A stretch of 64,000 bases of DNA from assembly GCA_025358025.1 (NCBI GenBank), contig JANYKW010000009.1, positions 28,963-92,962 on the forward strand, given 5' to 3'. The stretch is from Bacteroidia bacterium (GTDB lineage: Bacteria; Bacteroidota; Bacteroidia; Bacteroidales; Prolixibacteraceae). A program made the translations under genes and the position numbers. Positions within the stretch are counted from its first letter, which is position 1, and every line of letters begins with the position of its first letter. The notes under the pieces are model-generated. The model was not told where the DNA came from. It saw only the letters and a program-made list of their open reading frames with translations, and did not search any database. Shown here piece after piece: positions 55,654 to 64,000 of the stretch.

Positions 55654-56529
55654 TCAATAATAGAGCTGATCAAACTTCAATCGTAAAAATTTATTTACAG
55701 CGAAATAGGTTGACAAGGCGGTCATGACAATCCCAAAGACAAATATGCTTCCAATTAACAAGGCCAATGATGTAGAGTCCTGAAAATCAATTAGATCTTT
55801 TAATTCCATCTGGTAGGAGAAAAAGATCATCAATAGAATGAAACAAGCAATAATGGCGCCATAGATCCCATGCATTACACTCTTGATGATAAATGGGAAC
55901 CTGATAAATGATCTGGTTGCACCTACCAGTTGCATCGAATTGATGAGGTATCTCCTGGAATAGATCGAAAGCCGGATGGTATTGTTGATTAATGCGACGA
56001 AGATTGTAAACATAAGTCCGCTAAGCACCAGAATAATCATGCTTAGTTTCTGAACATTTGAATTTAATTGTTTCACAAGATTTCGCTGATAATAAACTTC
56101 CTGTACTTCAGGGAATTTTAGAAACTGGGCTTCCAGTTGGGTTAAACTTTCCGGAGTTGCAAATTCTGCACGAACTTTAACATCGATAGAGGATAGCAAT
56201 GGATTATATCCTAAAAAGTCGACAAAATCTTCACCCAGATCTTTTTTTAACTCCTCAGCAGCAGTTTCTTTGTCAACAAACCGGGTTGATTTAATGAAAG
56301 AGGTTGCTTCCAGCGATTTTTGCAGTTTTATTATATCTACTTCGCGTGTGTTTTCTTTCAGTATCAAAGTCACCCCTACATTTTCCATTACATAATTTGA
56401 CAATCGTTTGGCATTGATCAGCAACAGTCCGAGTAGTCCGAACAGGAACAGCACAAGTGAGATACTCAGAATTGTACTGAAATAGGAGCTAAAAAGTGAT
56501 TTCCTCAATTTAATTTTTTCTTTTGCCAT
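55654..56529 (-). CDS. ftsX: Cell division protein FtsX
   Basis: A 291-residue inner-membrane protein with the FtsX layout: helix 1 at about 20-42, a periplasmic domain of about 120 residues (ENVGVTLILKEN to FPEVQEVYYQRNLV), then three more helices at about 165-190, 218-240 and 260-283. The cytoplasmic loop SRRYLINSMQLVGATRSFIRFPF near 192-214 is the ABC coupling region. With FtsE it activates peptidoglycan amidase systems during division; the EnvC-like protein in this window is the expected periplasmic partner. ftsE is not adjacent. Its start overlaps the end of the YfhO gene by 20 bases. Confidence 0.93.
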   Translation of the reverse strand: MAKEKIKLRKSLFSSYFSTILSISLVLFLFGLLGLLLINAKRLSNYVMENVGVTLILKENTREVDIIKLQKSLEATSFIKSTRFVDKETAAEELKKDLGEDFVDFLGYNPLLSSIDVKVRAEFATPESLTQLEAQFLKFPEVQEVYYQRNLVKQLNSNVQKLSMIILVLSGLMFTIFVALINNTIRLSIYSRRYLINSMQLVGATRSFIRFPFIIKSVMHGIYGAIIACFILLMIFFSYQMELKDLIDFQDSTSLALLIGSIFVFGIVMTALSTYFAVNKFLRLKFDQLYY

Positions 56530-58984
56530 GTGGGAAATAAATTAGGTTTTTATACAGCACAAAACTTATAAACAGCAGTAAAAGGATGGATGAAACCATC
56601 GAAATCTTGTTCCCAAGCTTGTAGGAAAGAGGTTCAAATTTGAAGGTAATATCGTAATTTCCCTCAGGTACAACCATGGCTCTCAACAGATAATTGGCTT
56701 GAAAATGCGGAACCAGCTTATCTCCCAGGTAAGCGTTCCAGCCTTTTGGATAATAGATCTCAGAAAAGACTGCAATTTCATTCCCTTTTCCTGAGTAAGT
56801 GTAAACCAACTGATTTGCGGAATAGCTTTTTAAGGACAGTTTGGAGGTACTTCCAATCCTTTGAGTAACACTTCCCAGGAGGGATTGGAATTTTTTGTCC
56901 ACGACAATTGTTTTCCCCGGATCTAATTTCCCCAGGGATGCTATTTCCTGATCAGCATTATCGGCAAGTTGATAGGAATTAACAATCCATGCACTTCCCA
57001 TGGCTTTTGAGTTGATGATAGGAGCAGCCTCCGGGTTGTATACCATGTATTTAGTGTTCAGCATGTTCAAGGCATTTAATCCGATGAAGAGGGAGTCGAC
57101 GCCATTTTCTGATTTCAATGCGCTCAACTTCGAACCTAGTTGCTGGATCTCTTTGCTTATGTGAAAATCAATCAACTCCTGGTATCTTCTCATTTTAGCC
57201 CCATGGTATCCCCCTATGGATTGGTGATAATAGGAGGTACTTGCTTCATTGAAAGGATCTACCGAAAGGTTAAGCACCCTGTATTCTGTTTTGTCTTTTA
57301 GAATTTCCTTGTCAGCCTTGGTCATTGGGTAGGGATTTCTGGCTTTTTGTTCCTGGACGAAATTGTCATTGTTAAGGTACCTTTTGTTCACCCCCCACAT
57401 ATCTACCAGGATCAAGGTTCCGATGATAAGCAGCGCGTATTTGGTTTTTATTTTTTTTGCAACCTGAACCCATAGTATCAAAGCAACAGCCAGGATGAAG
57501 ATTACGGAACGCAGTGCATCTGCTCTTAAAAAGGCTGTTCGGTCGGCAACGAGCCCTTTTTGTATCCATTCGGGCATCTGGGAATCGTTTGAAGAAACGA
57601 ACGAGCCTGATAATCCAGGCAGCAGGAAGAATAGGAAGGAAAAGCCTGCTGTAAGGCCAACGCTCCACATCATCGCTTTTTTCCATTGCGCGGTGTCAAG
57701 TTCTTCGGTAAATATTTTATTAAGCCCTATTGAAGCAAGCAACGGAATTGTAAAACTGGCAATTACGAGGATCATGGAAACTGTTCTGAATTTATTGTAG
57801 CCAGGGAAATAGTCGAGGAAAAATTCTGTGAGTGGCATAAAATTCCGTCCCCATGACAGAAGAACCGAGAAAATGGTGGCTGCTATTATCCAAGCTCTTA
57901 CCGCGCCTTTGGTCAAAAATAAAGAGAGTACAAAAAGGAAAAGAACGATGGATCCTACATAGACAGGCCCGGAAGTACCAGGCTGTGTTCCCCAGTAGCC
58001 GGGAAGCTGTTTAATAATGGAATTTGCATTGGGGACGTTGTTGTTACGCAAAAGGGCAGCAGTTTCAGAGTCCTCTCCAAAATTGATCATGGAGGCACCA
58101 CCCTTGAAGTTTGGAATCAGCAGGGTCAAAGTCTCGTCAACGCCATAACTCCAGCCTGTCGCATAATCCTTATCGAGACCGGATGTTTTGATTCCCTTGT
58201 CCTGGGTCAATTCTGAGGGACCGCGGATAGAAAATTTACCATACTCGTAGGTCGTCCAGAGTCTTTCAGCATTGGCTGCGATGGCCAGCAAGGCAAATAG
58301 AAAAACGACTCCGCTTCTTTTCAAAAAATCAGTCACTGATTTCTCTTTATAGGCAAAATAGAGCTCGGCAATACCGAAAATCAGAATAGCCAGCATGGTA
58401 TAATAGGTGATCTGAAGGTGGTTGGCATAGATCTGGAGGGCCAGGAAAAGAGCAAAGAAAGCGCTACCAATCCAGAGATTTTTCTTCCAGGAATGGTATA
58501 GCGCTCCAATGAGCGGTGCCATGTAGCCGATGGCGATGGCTTTGGTGTTGTGCCCGGCCGCAATAATAATGAAATCGTAGGATGAAAATCCAAAAGCAAT
58601 GGCACCGATGAGGCTGATCCAAGGATTCAGCCCGAACAGAAGCAATGCTATGTAAAATCCTATCAGATAGAGAAATACAAAGCTAATTGGTCTCCAGTCA
58701 AAGAGTGTTGACAGTGAATATATTGGGGAGATCAACGAGTAGGTAGGTAGTCCGATCAGGTATGCAGGCATGCCTCCGAACATGGAATTGGTCCACAAAG
58801 CCAGATCTGAATGGGTTTTGTTGTAGTCTGTGATTTCTTTGGCCATCCCTGTTGCCGTATTGGTATCGTGCTGGTTTAGTTTTTTTCCTTCAAGCTGGGG
58901 AGAGAAATAAATTGCCGGAAGAATAAGAAAAAGTAAAACAGCTGTAATATGCGGGAGGGCTTTTTTGAAAATAGGGTTATCCAT
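56510..58984 (-). CDS. YfhO-family membrane protein
   Basis: An 824-residue polytopic membrane protein with about 12-13 helices in its first 540 residues and a large extracytoplasmic domain, then one last helix and a short basic tail (YFPHGKRKN). YfhO-type marks: SMFGGMPAYLIG near 67-78, GLNPWISLIGAIAFGFSSYDFI near 118 and IRGPSELTQ near 253. Members are GT-C-like and have been linked to glycosylation of envelope polymers in Gram-positive bacteria; the role in Bacteroidota is not known. It is first in the series leading into ftsX. Confidence 0.85.
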   Translation of the reverse strand: MDNPIFKKALPHITAVLLFLILPAIYFSPQLEGKKLNQHDTNTATGMAKEITDYNKTHSDLALWTNSMFGGMPAYLIGLPTYSLISPIYSLSTLFDWRPISFVFLYLIGFYIALLLFGLNPWISLIGAIAFGFSSYDFIIIAAGHNTKAIAIGYMAPLIGALYHSWKKNLWIGSAFFALFLALQIYANHLQITYYTMLAILIFGIAELYFAYKEKSVTDFLKRSGVVFLFALLAIAANAERLWTTYEYGKFSIRGPSELTQDKGIKTSGLDKDYATGWSYGVDETLTLLIPNFKGGASMINFGEDSETAALLRNNNVPNANSIIKQLPGYWGTQPGTSGPVYVGSIVLFLFVLSLFLTKGAVRAWIIAATIFSVLLSWGRNFMPLTEFFLDYFPGYNKFRTVSMILVIASFTIPLLASIGLNKIFTEELDTAQWKKAMMWSVGLTAGFSFLFFLLPGLSGSFVSSNDSQMPEWIQKGLVADRTAFLRADALRSVIFILAVALILWVQVAKKIKTKYALLIIGTLILVDMWGVNKRYLNNDNFVQEQKARNPYPMTKADKEILKDKTEYRVLNLSVDPFNEASTSYYHQSIGGYHGAKMRRYQELIDFHISKEIQQLGSKLSALKSENGVDSLFIGLNALNMLNTKYMVYNPEAAPIINSKAMGSAWIVNSYQLADNADQEIASLGKLDPGKTIVVDKKFQSLLGSVTQRIGSTSKLSLKSYSANQLVYTYSGKGNEIAVFSEIYYPKGWNAYLGDKLVPHFQANYLLRAMVVPEGNYDITFKFEPLSYKLGNKISMVSSILLLLFISFVLYKNLIYFPHGKRKN

Positions 58985-59041
58985 GGCTATGGTGTTGAAA
59001 TTCGATCGTAAAAGTACATTTTTTTATACAATGGTTTTTCC

Positions 59042-59049
59042 TACTTTTG
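59042..59049 (+). promoter_or_regulatory. Candidate -7 promoter element TACTTTTG
   Basis: TACTTTTG fits TAnnTTTG and lies 24 bases before the proposed TTG start at 59074. It contains an in-frame TTG (59047) that would otherwise be taken as the start. No -33 element was seen. Confidence 0.4.
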
Positions 59050-59073
59050 TCCTTATTTGAAAAATCTATCCTG

Positions 59074-60558
59074 TTGGGAATCATTGTCAAACAATCCGTT
59101 AAAGGAACTATATATGTCTATCTGGGTGTTTTGTTGGGGTTTATCACCACAGCCATTCTCCTTCCCCGCATATATACAACCACCGAAGTTGGATTACTGA
59201 AGATCATTGTCACCTACTCCACCCTGCTTGCGCAATTCGGGACCCTGGGGATCAACGGTGCCACAATCAGGTTGTTCCCTTTTTTCAGAACGGATGATAA
59301 AAAGCACCATGGTTTTCTTCCGCTTGCCCTTGCAGTTGGATTGATTGGATTCCTGATTTCCGCTATCTTATTGCTGATATTTAAGCCCGTACTTGTAGAA
59401 ATGAGTATGGAGAAGTCCACCTTGCTTGTCGAATACATCAACTACCTTATCGTTCTGGTTTTCTTTCAGTTGTTTTTTTCTATCCTGGATATTTACTACT
59501 CTGCCCTGATGAACAGTGTACATGGAACCTATCTTAGGGAGGTATTCCAAAGGATGCTGATTATTCTGATGATTGGTCTGTATTATTTCAATATGCTCAG
59601 TTTTCATCAGTTTGTAATCGCTTACATTTTTGCCATTTCAGTTCCGACAGTCTATATTCTCTATACGCTGATCAAAGAGGGTCATTTTAATTTGCATTTT
59701 GAAATTAGTTTTCTGAATAAAAATTTGCTTCGTTCGATTGGTGCTGTCTCTTTGTTCAGCATCCTGAATGGTTTCTCTGTAATCATGATACAAAACGTCG
59801 ATCTGATTATGGTAAATAAGATGATCGGGCTTGATGCTGCAGGGATCTATGCCATTTGCTTCTTTTTTGGTATTGTCGTAAGTCTGCCGGCACGATCGAT
59901 CTATAAAATTGCCAATGTCACCGCTGCTGAGGCATGGAAAAATGATGACAGGAAGACGTTACGCGATATTTATGAGAAGAGTTGTCTCACCCTTTTTGTG
60001 ATCGGATCGTACCTGTTTTTGGGGGTTTGGCTCAATATTGATAATATCATGAAGATCATAGGACCGGACTACCTGTCGGGGAAATGGGTAATATTTTTCA
60101 TCGGGCTGGGTTGCCTGATGGATATGGCCACCGGTGCCAACAGTTCGCTGATGGGTACTTCAAAATATTACAAAGTCCAGTCCTATCTGCTATTGGCATT
60201 GGTTGTTCTGCTTGTGGCGCTAAACCTGCTTTTAATTCCACGATTCGGATTGACTGGTGCTGCTGCCGGCAGTGCAGTTTCTCTGGGTTTTCTGAATTTG
60301 ATGAGGTATCTTTTCCTCTATTTCAAATACGATTTGCAACCCTATAACATCCGATTTTTCTACATCATTTTGATTGGTGCCTTTGCCTACTTCCTTTCTC
60401 ATGCCATACCTGAAAATTTTCATTATATCCTTGATCTGGTAATCCGGAGCACCGTTTTCAGCCTGGTATTTTTATTTTCAGTTTATTTTTTCAGAATTTC
60501 ATCGGATCTCAACCAGGTTGCAGATAATTTTATGAAGAAGCTAAAAATAATACGGTAG
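59074..60558 (+). CDS. Polysaccharide flippase (Wzx-like)
   Basis: A protein of about 494 residues with 12-14 membrane helices. Starting at TTG 59074 gives GIIVKQSVKGTIYVYLGVLLGF, the usual N-terminus of the phylum's O-antigen-type flippases. The more upstream TTG at 59047 falls inside the promoter element. A mid-protein GLDAAGIYAICFFFGIVVSLPARS and a late GLTGAAAGSAVSLGFLNLMRY support the MOP-superfamily assignment. It should flip undecaprenyl-linked sugar units. It is eight bases before a family-2 glycosyltransferase gene and opens a probable surface-glycan locus. Confidence 0.87.
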   Translation: MGIIVKQSVKGTIYVYLGVLLGFITTAILLPRIYTTTEVGLLKIIVTYSTLLAQFGTLGINGATIRLFPFFRTDDKKHHGFLPLALAVGLIGFLISAILLLIFKPVLVEMSMEKSTLLVEYINYLIVLVFFQLFFSILDIYYSALMNSVHGTYLREVFQRMLIILMIGLYYFNMLSFHQFVIAYIFAISVPTVYILYTLIKEGHFNLHFEISFLNKNLLRSIGAVSLFSILNGFSVIMIQNVDLIMVNKMIGLDAAGIYAICFFFGIVVSLPARSIYKIANVTAAEAWKNDDRKTLRDIYEKSCLTLFVIGSYLFLGVWLNIDNIMKIIGPDYLSGKWVIFFIGLGCLMDMATGANSSLMGTSKYYKVQSYLLLALVVLLVALNLLLIPRFGLTGAAAGSAVSLGFLNLMRYLFLYFKYDLQPYNIRFFYIILIGAFAYFLSHAIPENFHYILDLVIRSTVFSLVFLFSVYFFRISSDLNQVADNFMKKLKIIR

Positions 60559-60565
60559 GCAAGCC

Positions 60566-61588
60566 ATGGAAAACAGACCAGTGGTATCAATTATTACCCC
60601 CACTTACAACCATGAGAAATACCTGGCTGAATGCATAGAGTCTGTCCTGTGTCAGACCTTCCAGGAATGGGAGATGATCATCCTCAACGATGGCAGCGGT
60701 GATCGCACCAGTGAGATTGCAGCCACCTACCGGGACAGAGATAAACGGATCAGGCTTGTCAACCAGGAACATGTTGGAATTTTCAGATTATCTGAGACTT
60801 ACAACCTCGGTGTTGAAATGTCATGCGGAATCTATCTGGCTATACTTGAAGGGGATGACTGCTGGGCACCGAATAAACTTGAACTCCAGGTTGCTGCCAT
60901 GCAAAATGAGCCTGATGCCGTATTGTGCTGGAGTATGGCAAGATGCGTGAATGCAGATAAGCGTGTGGTTTTCTATACCTCCCCTGATGCCGACGCACCC
61001 GACGCAAAGTTTTATTTCAATGATCCGGTCGGGAGTATGATGAATATTTTTCTTTACCGGAACTGTATCCCGGCGCTGACCATCCTGATTAAAAAAGAGT
61101 CTTTGTTACAAACAGGTGGTTTTAAGCAGGTGTTCGGCCTTCCTCTGGTCGACCTTCCCACGCTTTATGAGTTGGCTGTAATCGGTCGGTTTATTTTCAT
61201 TCCCGAGACGTTGGGCGACTGGCGCAACTATGCCACCCAGGTAACAAAAACCTATCCGGCCGTGATGACTGTGGGATTTTACAGGATGGCACAGTCTTTT
61301 ATAAAGAATCATCCTTCCGCCTCGATGATTTCTGTAGATGTGAAGCAGCTTGACCGGCATTATGCGGGAAGGATGGTGATTGCCTATGCCAGGTCGGGCA
61401 GGTACAAGCTGATAAGAAAAGAGTATGCCCAGGCCCGCGAGGATTATGCCAGCGCGATTTTCGGATATGGTATGTCAGAACCCATATGGAAACTAAGGGC
61501 GGCAGTCGGCTGGATTTTGAGCCTCTTTCATCTGGATGTGGAAGGGTTGGCCAGAATTATGGGAAAGAGATCGTATACAGAAAGGTAA
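60566..61588 (+). CDS. Family 2 glycosyltransferase
   Basis: A 340-residue GT-A-fold enzyme: SIITPTYNHEKYLAECIESVLCQT at 9-32, nucleotide-sugar binding LNDGSGDRTSEIA near 40-52 and the DxD-like LEGDDCW near 93-99. The C-terminal half has no transmembrane segment. Donor and acceptor cannot be deduced. It is eight bases after the flippase gene and probably elongates the same glycan. Confidence 0.88.
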   Translation: MENRPVVSIITPTYNHEKYLAECIESVLCQTFQEWEMIILNDGSGDRTSEIAATYRDRDKRIRLVNQEHVGIFRLSETYNLGVEMSCGIYLAILEGDDCWAPNKLELQVAAMQNEPDAVLCWSMARCVNADKRVVFYTSPDADAPDAKFYFNDPVGSMMNIFLYRNCIPALTILIKKESLLQTGGFKQVFGLPLVDLPTLYELAVIGRFIFIPETLGDWRNYATQVTKTYPAVMTVGFYRMAQSFIKNHPSASMISVDVKQLDRHYAGRMVIAYARSGRYKLIRKEYAQAREDYASAIFGYGMSEPIWKLRAAVGWILSLFHLDVEGLARIMGKRSYTER

Positions 61589-61593
61589 GAACT

Positions 61594-62538
61594 TTATTTC
61601 ACCGTAAGATAGAAACAAGCACAGTCTCCGTCTCCCAGGCTATTGAGTCTTGCGGCTTCTCTTGAAAAATCCTGCATCTGTTTTTTGGAAAACATCGAAA
61701 AATCATCGGAGTAGGGGATATCCCGCAAATATTTTTCACTGGATGCAAACTGGACAAAGGAAGAATCGTAATCAATCCTGTCAATGGTTAGTCCGGCTTT
61801 CTGAGCCAGCAATTGAATGCTGTGGGGGGTATGCAGGAAAAGATGTCTCGGGGCATCCAATGCAAACCAATGGGTACGGTATTTCCGCCAGGCATGGGAG
61901 TTCGCGACCGGAATCCTGATGAGCAGCGTCCCGGAAGGATTAAGAAGTTCCCTGATTTTATCCAATACCCGATCCGGGTAATCCATGTGTTCAAAAGCAT
62001 GATGCAGCATGATAAAATCGAATGATCCTGTCATTTCGAAGAGATCCTTTTTCAGGATTTTCAGTTCAGCACTGTTTCGAAGATCCTTCTCCAGGAAGGG
62101 GTCGATTCCCGTCAGATTTTTGAATCCGCTTCGCTGCATCGATAGAATAACACGTCCCGAACCGCATCCAACATCGAGAATGGAGGAATCAAAGCTGAGC
62201 AGATTGGGTTTCATCCAGGGAAATGGATGGGGTAAAAAGAGCGCGAGGAATGCTCCAACAGGATCAATCTTTTTCAGGTAGTGTCTTAACAGACTTTTCT
62301 TTAAATAATGGACGAATGGGTTCGGGGACAGGCCAAATTTTGGTTTCCGGAAAGAGTAATATTCAGCAGGATAATATTTCGATAGATTATCGGGAGTTTC
62401 GACAATATGCATGCAGTAGCAGTTTGCACATTCAAGATATGGAAATTCATCCCGCAGGTTCAAAAGCCTTTCTTTGGCCATGTAGATACGGTTGTTGGTA
62501 ATGTTTCCACAGATTTTACAGGCAGTACCGTTGTTCAT
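61594..62538 (-). CDS. SAM-dependent methyltransferase with N-terminal zinc-ribbon-like cysteines
   Basis: A 314-residue class I methyltransferase. The N-terminal 45 residues hold Cys7, Cys10, Cys37, Cys40 and Cys42 in two CxxC-type pairs, typical of sugar or glycan methyltransferases with a small zinc ribbon. The SAM site is SILDVGCGSGRVIL near 116-129, followed by FDFIMLHHAFEHMDYPDRVLDKI. A polysaccharide-modifying role is inferred from the surrounding glycosyltransferases. It is convergent with the GT2 gene, leaving five bases between them. Confidence 0.85.
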   Translation of the reverse strand: MNNGTACKICGNITNNRIYMAKERLLNLRDEFPYLECANCYCMHIVETPDNLSKYYPAEYYSFRKPKFGLSPNPFVHYLKKSLLRHYLKKIDPVGAFLALFLPHPFPWMKPNLLSFDSSILDVGCGSGRVILSMQRSGFKNLTGIDPFLEKDLRNSAELKILKKDLFEMTGSFDFIMLHHAFEHMDYPDRVLDKIRELLNPSGTLLIRIPVANSHAWRKYRTHWFALDAPRHLFLHTPHSIQLLAQKAGLTIDRIDYDSSFVQFASSEKYLRDIPYSDDFSMFSKKQMQDFSREAARLNSLGDGDCACFYLTVK

Positions 62539-62644
62539 TTGCAGACATTTGGTTATAAAAAAGGATATTTGGAACCCTCAAAGATATATTTTTAGTGGCT
62601 GGTTCGTTGAATCGCATTCAATTCTGAAGCAAGATGAGGCCGGA

Positions 62645-63670
62645 CTAAACCGTATCAATCAGCTTCAGAATTGATTCACCACGTTTTTGTAATGAGAACA
62701 GATTCGTTACCCGTAAACTGATGGTCTTTTCATCAGGATACCCGTCTTTCAGTATCCTTTCTCTGATGATTCCAGCGATTTGTTGCGTATCTCTGTCAAC
62801 AATCGTCCCGACAGTTCCGATAACTTCCGGCATTCCTCCTTCCCCGGTTACTATCGGGAAAGCACCAAATGACATCGCTTCAGCAATAGAGACTCCAAAG
62901 GATTCTGACCGGGAAAATTGGCAGTATATTTTGGCTTTCCGGTAGAAGTCATTCAGTTCTACCGGTTTTACTTTATCGTAAAGTGCTATGTTGACGGGAA
63001 GATTCTGTAGTTTGTGGGCCAGGTTGGACTGATTGATTCCAACAATTTCAAATTTTATTTCCGGCAATATTCTGGCAGTCTCGATAAATGTATCTATTCC
63101 TTTGAGGAAAAATGTACGTTCGTTGTTGATCAGTCCCACTGTAAGAACGGTATTGGATTTGAGAGATAGGTTTTCTTCCGGTCCATCAAATGTGACACAA
63201 TTGTATATCATTTTTCGCCTGGTCAGGGGGGCAATTGTTTTGGCTTTTCTGTCGACATGACCGGAAACAGGCAGTATGCAACTGGCCATTTTCATAGAAT
63301 TTGCACAGAACCAGCCGCGAAATGGGGTACAGAAAGCTCCGTACTTTAACTTCCGGATACGGCACACATCATAACCACCGATTACCACAAACGATTTTTT
63401 TCTGAAAATTTTGGCATAAAGAACGGGCAGGAAGGAGTGGTAGTCTGCAAACCAGCAATAAAATAGATCGAATTTTCTTCCGAAGATCAACAGGAAGAGG
63501 AATAGTTTACAAATTTGATACGCATTTTTCAAAATTCCCCTGACGGGTGTATAATGATATTTTTGAACTGAATAAGTTGAGGATATGATGTTGTAATCGT
63601 TGTTAACGAAAGTGGAGAAACTTGTATATACGAACAAGATGGATTTCTTTTTGGCTCCTTTTTGGCTCAT
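62645..63670 (-). CDS. Family 4 (GT-B) glycosyltransferase
   Basis: A 341-residue GT-B enzyme. The N-terminal domain is basic and Tyr-rich; the donor-binding C-terminal domain shows FSRSESFGVSIAEAMSFGAFPIVTGEGGMPEVIG near 252-285 with the E-x7-E arrangement of GT4 enzymes. There are no membrane helices except a weakly hydrophobic LFLFLLIFGRKFDLFYCWF near 54-72 that could dock to the membrane. It lies 16 bases downstream of another glycosyltransferase gene on the same strand. Confidence 0.87.
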   Translation of the reverse strand: MSQKGAKKKSILFVYTSFSTFVNNDYNIISSTYSVQKYHYTPVRGILKNAYQICKLFLFLLIFGRKFDLFYCWFADYHSFLPVLYAKIFRKKSFVVIGGYDVCRIRKLKYGAFCTPFRGWFCANSMKMASCILPVSGHVDRKAKTIAPLTRRKMIYNCVTFDGPEENLSLKSNTVLTVGLINNERTFFLKGIDTFIETARILPEIKFEIVGINQSNLAHKLQNLPVNIALYDKVKPVELNDFYRKAKIYCQFSRSESFGVSIAEAMSFGAFPIVTGEGGMPEVIGTVGTIVDRDTQQIAGIIRERILKDGYPDEKTISLRVTNLFSLQKRGESILKLIDTV

Positions 63671-63686
63671 GGTATTGAGATAGGGA

Positions 63687-64000
63687 TCAGATATTTTTTA
63701 TTAATTCTTCCGTGAGATTTCTCCTGGTATATTTTTCTGTTCCTGTTGTTTCGCTCCGGAAAGATCCGTCCTGTATCTGTTCGAAAATTTGGAGTATATA
63801 CCGTTTTATTTTTTCTTTCTCATCGTAGGCAAAGAGTCTGCCGGCTTTGCATTTTTGTAACATGATATCAACATCTCCTCCCACTGGACCGATAGCCAGA
63901 ACGGGTCTTTCAGCGGCCAGGTATTCAAAGAATTTTCCTGTAACAATTCCTTTGTTATCAGGAGAATCGGGAATAGCCATGAGTAGCATGGAGGCATTTA
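63687..64000 (-). CDS. Glycosyltransferase, C-terminal part only (cut by right window edge)
   Basis: About 104 codons are visible; the frame is open to the right edge. The text NASMLLMAIPDSPDNKGIVTGKFFEYLAAERPVLAIGP is the donor-binding end of a GT-B glycosyltransferase (the Glu-Tyr-Leu-Ala motif). The N-terminal domain lies beyond position 64000. It ends 16 bases before the GT4 gene, so both belong to the same transcript. Confidence 0.8.
   Translation of the reverse strand, partial: NASMLLMAIPDSPDNKGIVTGKFFEYLAAERPVLAIGPVGGDVDIMLQKCKAGRLFAYDEKEKIKRYILQIFEQIQDGSFRSETTGTEKYTRRNLTEELIKNI

Overview
The window looks like a chromosomal segment of an anaerobic or fermentative member of the Bacteroidota, most likely Bacteroidales or a close relative. 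The evidence is a SusC/SusD pair with its own sigma and anti-sigma factor, families largely confined to the phylum (DUF3098, DUF4292, YfhO), TAnnTTTG promoter elements in place of classical -10 boxes, weak Shine-Dalgarno signals, and an oxygen-sensitive glycyl radical enzyme. No rRNA, tRNA or CRISPR array was seen.

Layout. 1-6.3 kb: a glycyl radical enzyme related to 4-hydroxyproline dehydratase (cut by the left edge), a uroporphyrinogen-decarboxylase-like protein without the usual zinc ligands, and two secreted alpha/beta hydrolases. 6.4-9.5 kb: a minus-strand selenium/sulfur operon (mnmH, yedF, cysteine desulfurase, DUF3343) expected to make 2-selenouridine in tRNA. 9.6-15.1 kb: an unrecognised polytopic membrane protein coupled to an SMP-30-like protein, an unrecognised membrane-anchored protein, an MtaA-like corrinoid methyltransferase and a secreted TIM-barrel protein. 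15.1-22.7 kb: a SusD/SusC/FecR/ECF-sigma nutrient-uptake locus with no carbohydrate-active enzyme beside it. 22.9-25.6 kb: a ceramidase-like protein, a repeat-bounded HAD hydrolase and a 140-bp inverted-repeat element. 25.6-30.7 kb: a flavoprotein overlapping full-length metH.

30.8-41.05 kb: mostly minus-strand envelope and housekeeping genes (YceI, Crp/Fnr, EnvC-DUF4292-TPR-dut operon, flippase, glutamine cyclotransferase, ruvB, a lone receiver). 41.05-41.6 kb is a 569-bp AT-rich gene-free gap with two perfect hairpins, at which gene direction flips. The plus-strand run rpiB-hemW-ybeY-mnmG-apt-uvrC follows, with a perfect parS-like palindrome right after the mnmG stop. Together these suggest a position near the replication origin, but I see no DnaA boxes in the gap, so this stays a hypothesis.

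48-64 kb: lplA, a TolC/HlyD pair without an inner-membrane pump, a TSUP permease, efp, the phylum-typical queA-truB-DUF3098-ftsX cluster (lacking the uppP gene that I expect there), a large YfhO membrane protein, and the beginning of a surface-polysaccharide locus (flippase, glycosyltransferases, methyltransferase) that runs off the right edge.

I did not find a clearly new multigene system. The most useful observations are the parS/AT-rich origin-like signals, the inverted-repeat element with a candidate target duplication, the 9-10-bp tandem array forming a hairpin that also encodes a protein C-terminus, the compact selenium operon, and TAnnTTTG promoter elements that overlap in-frame TTG codons and so mislead start calling.
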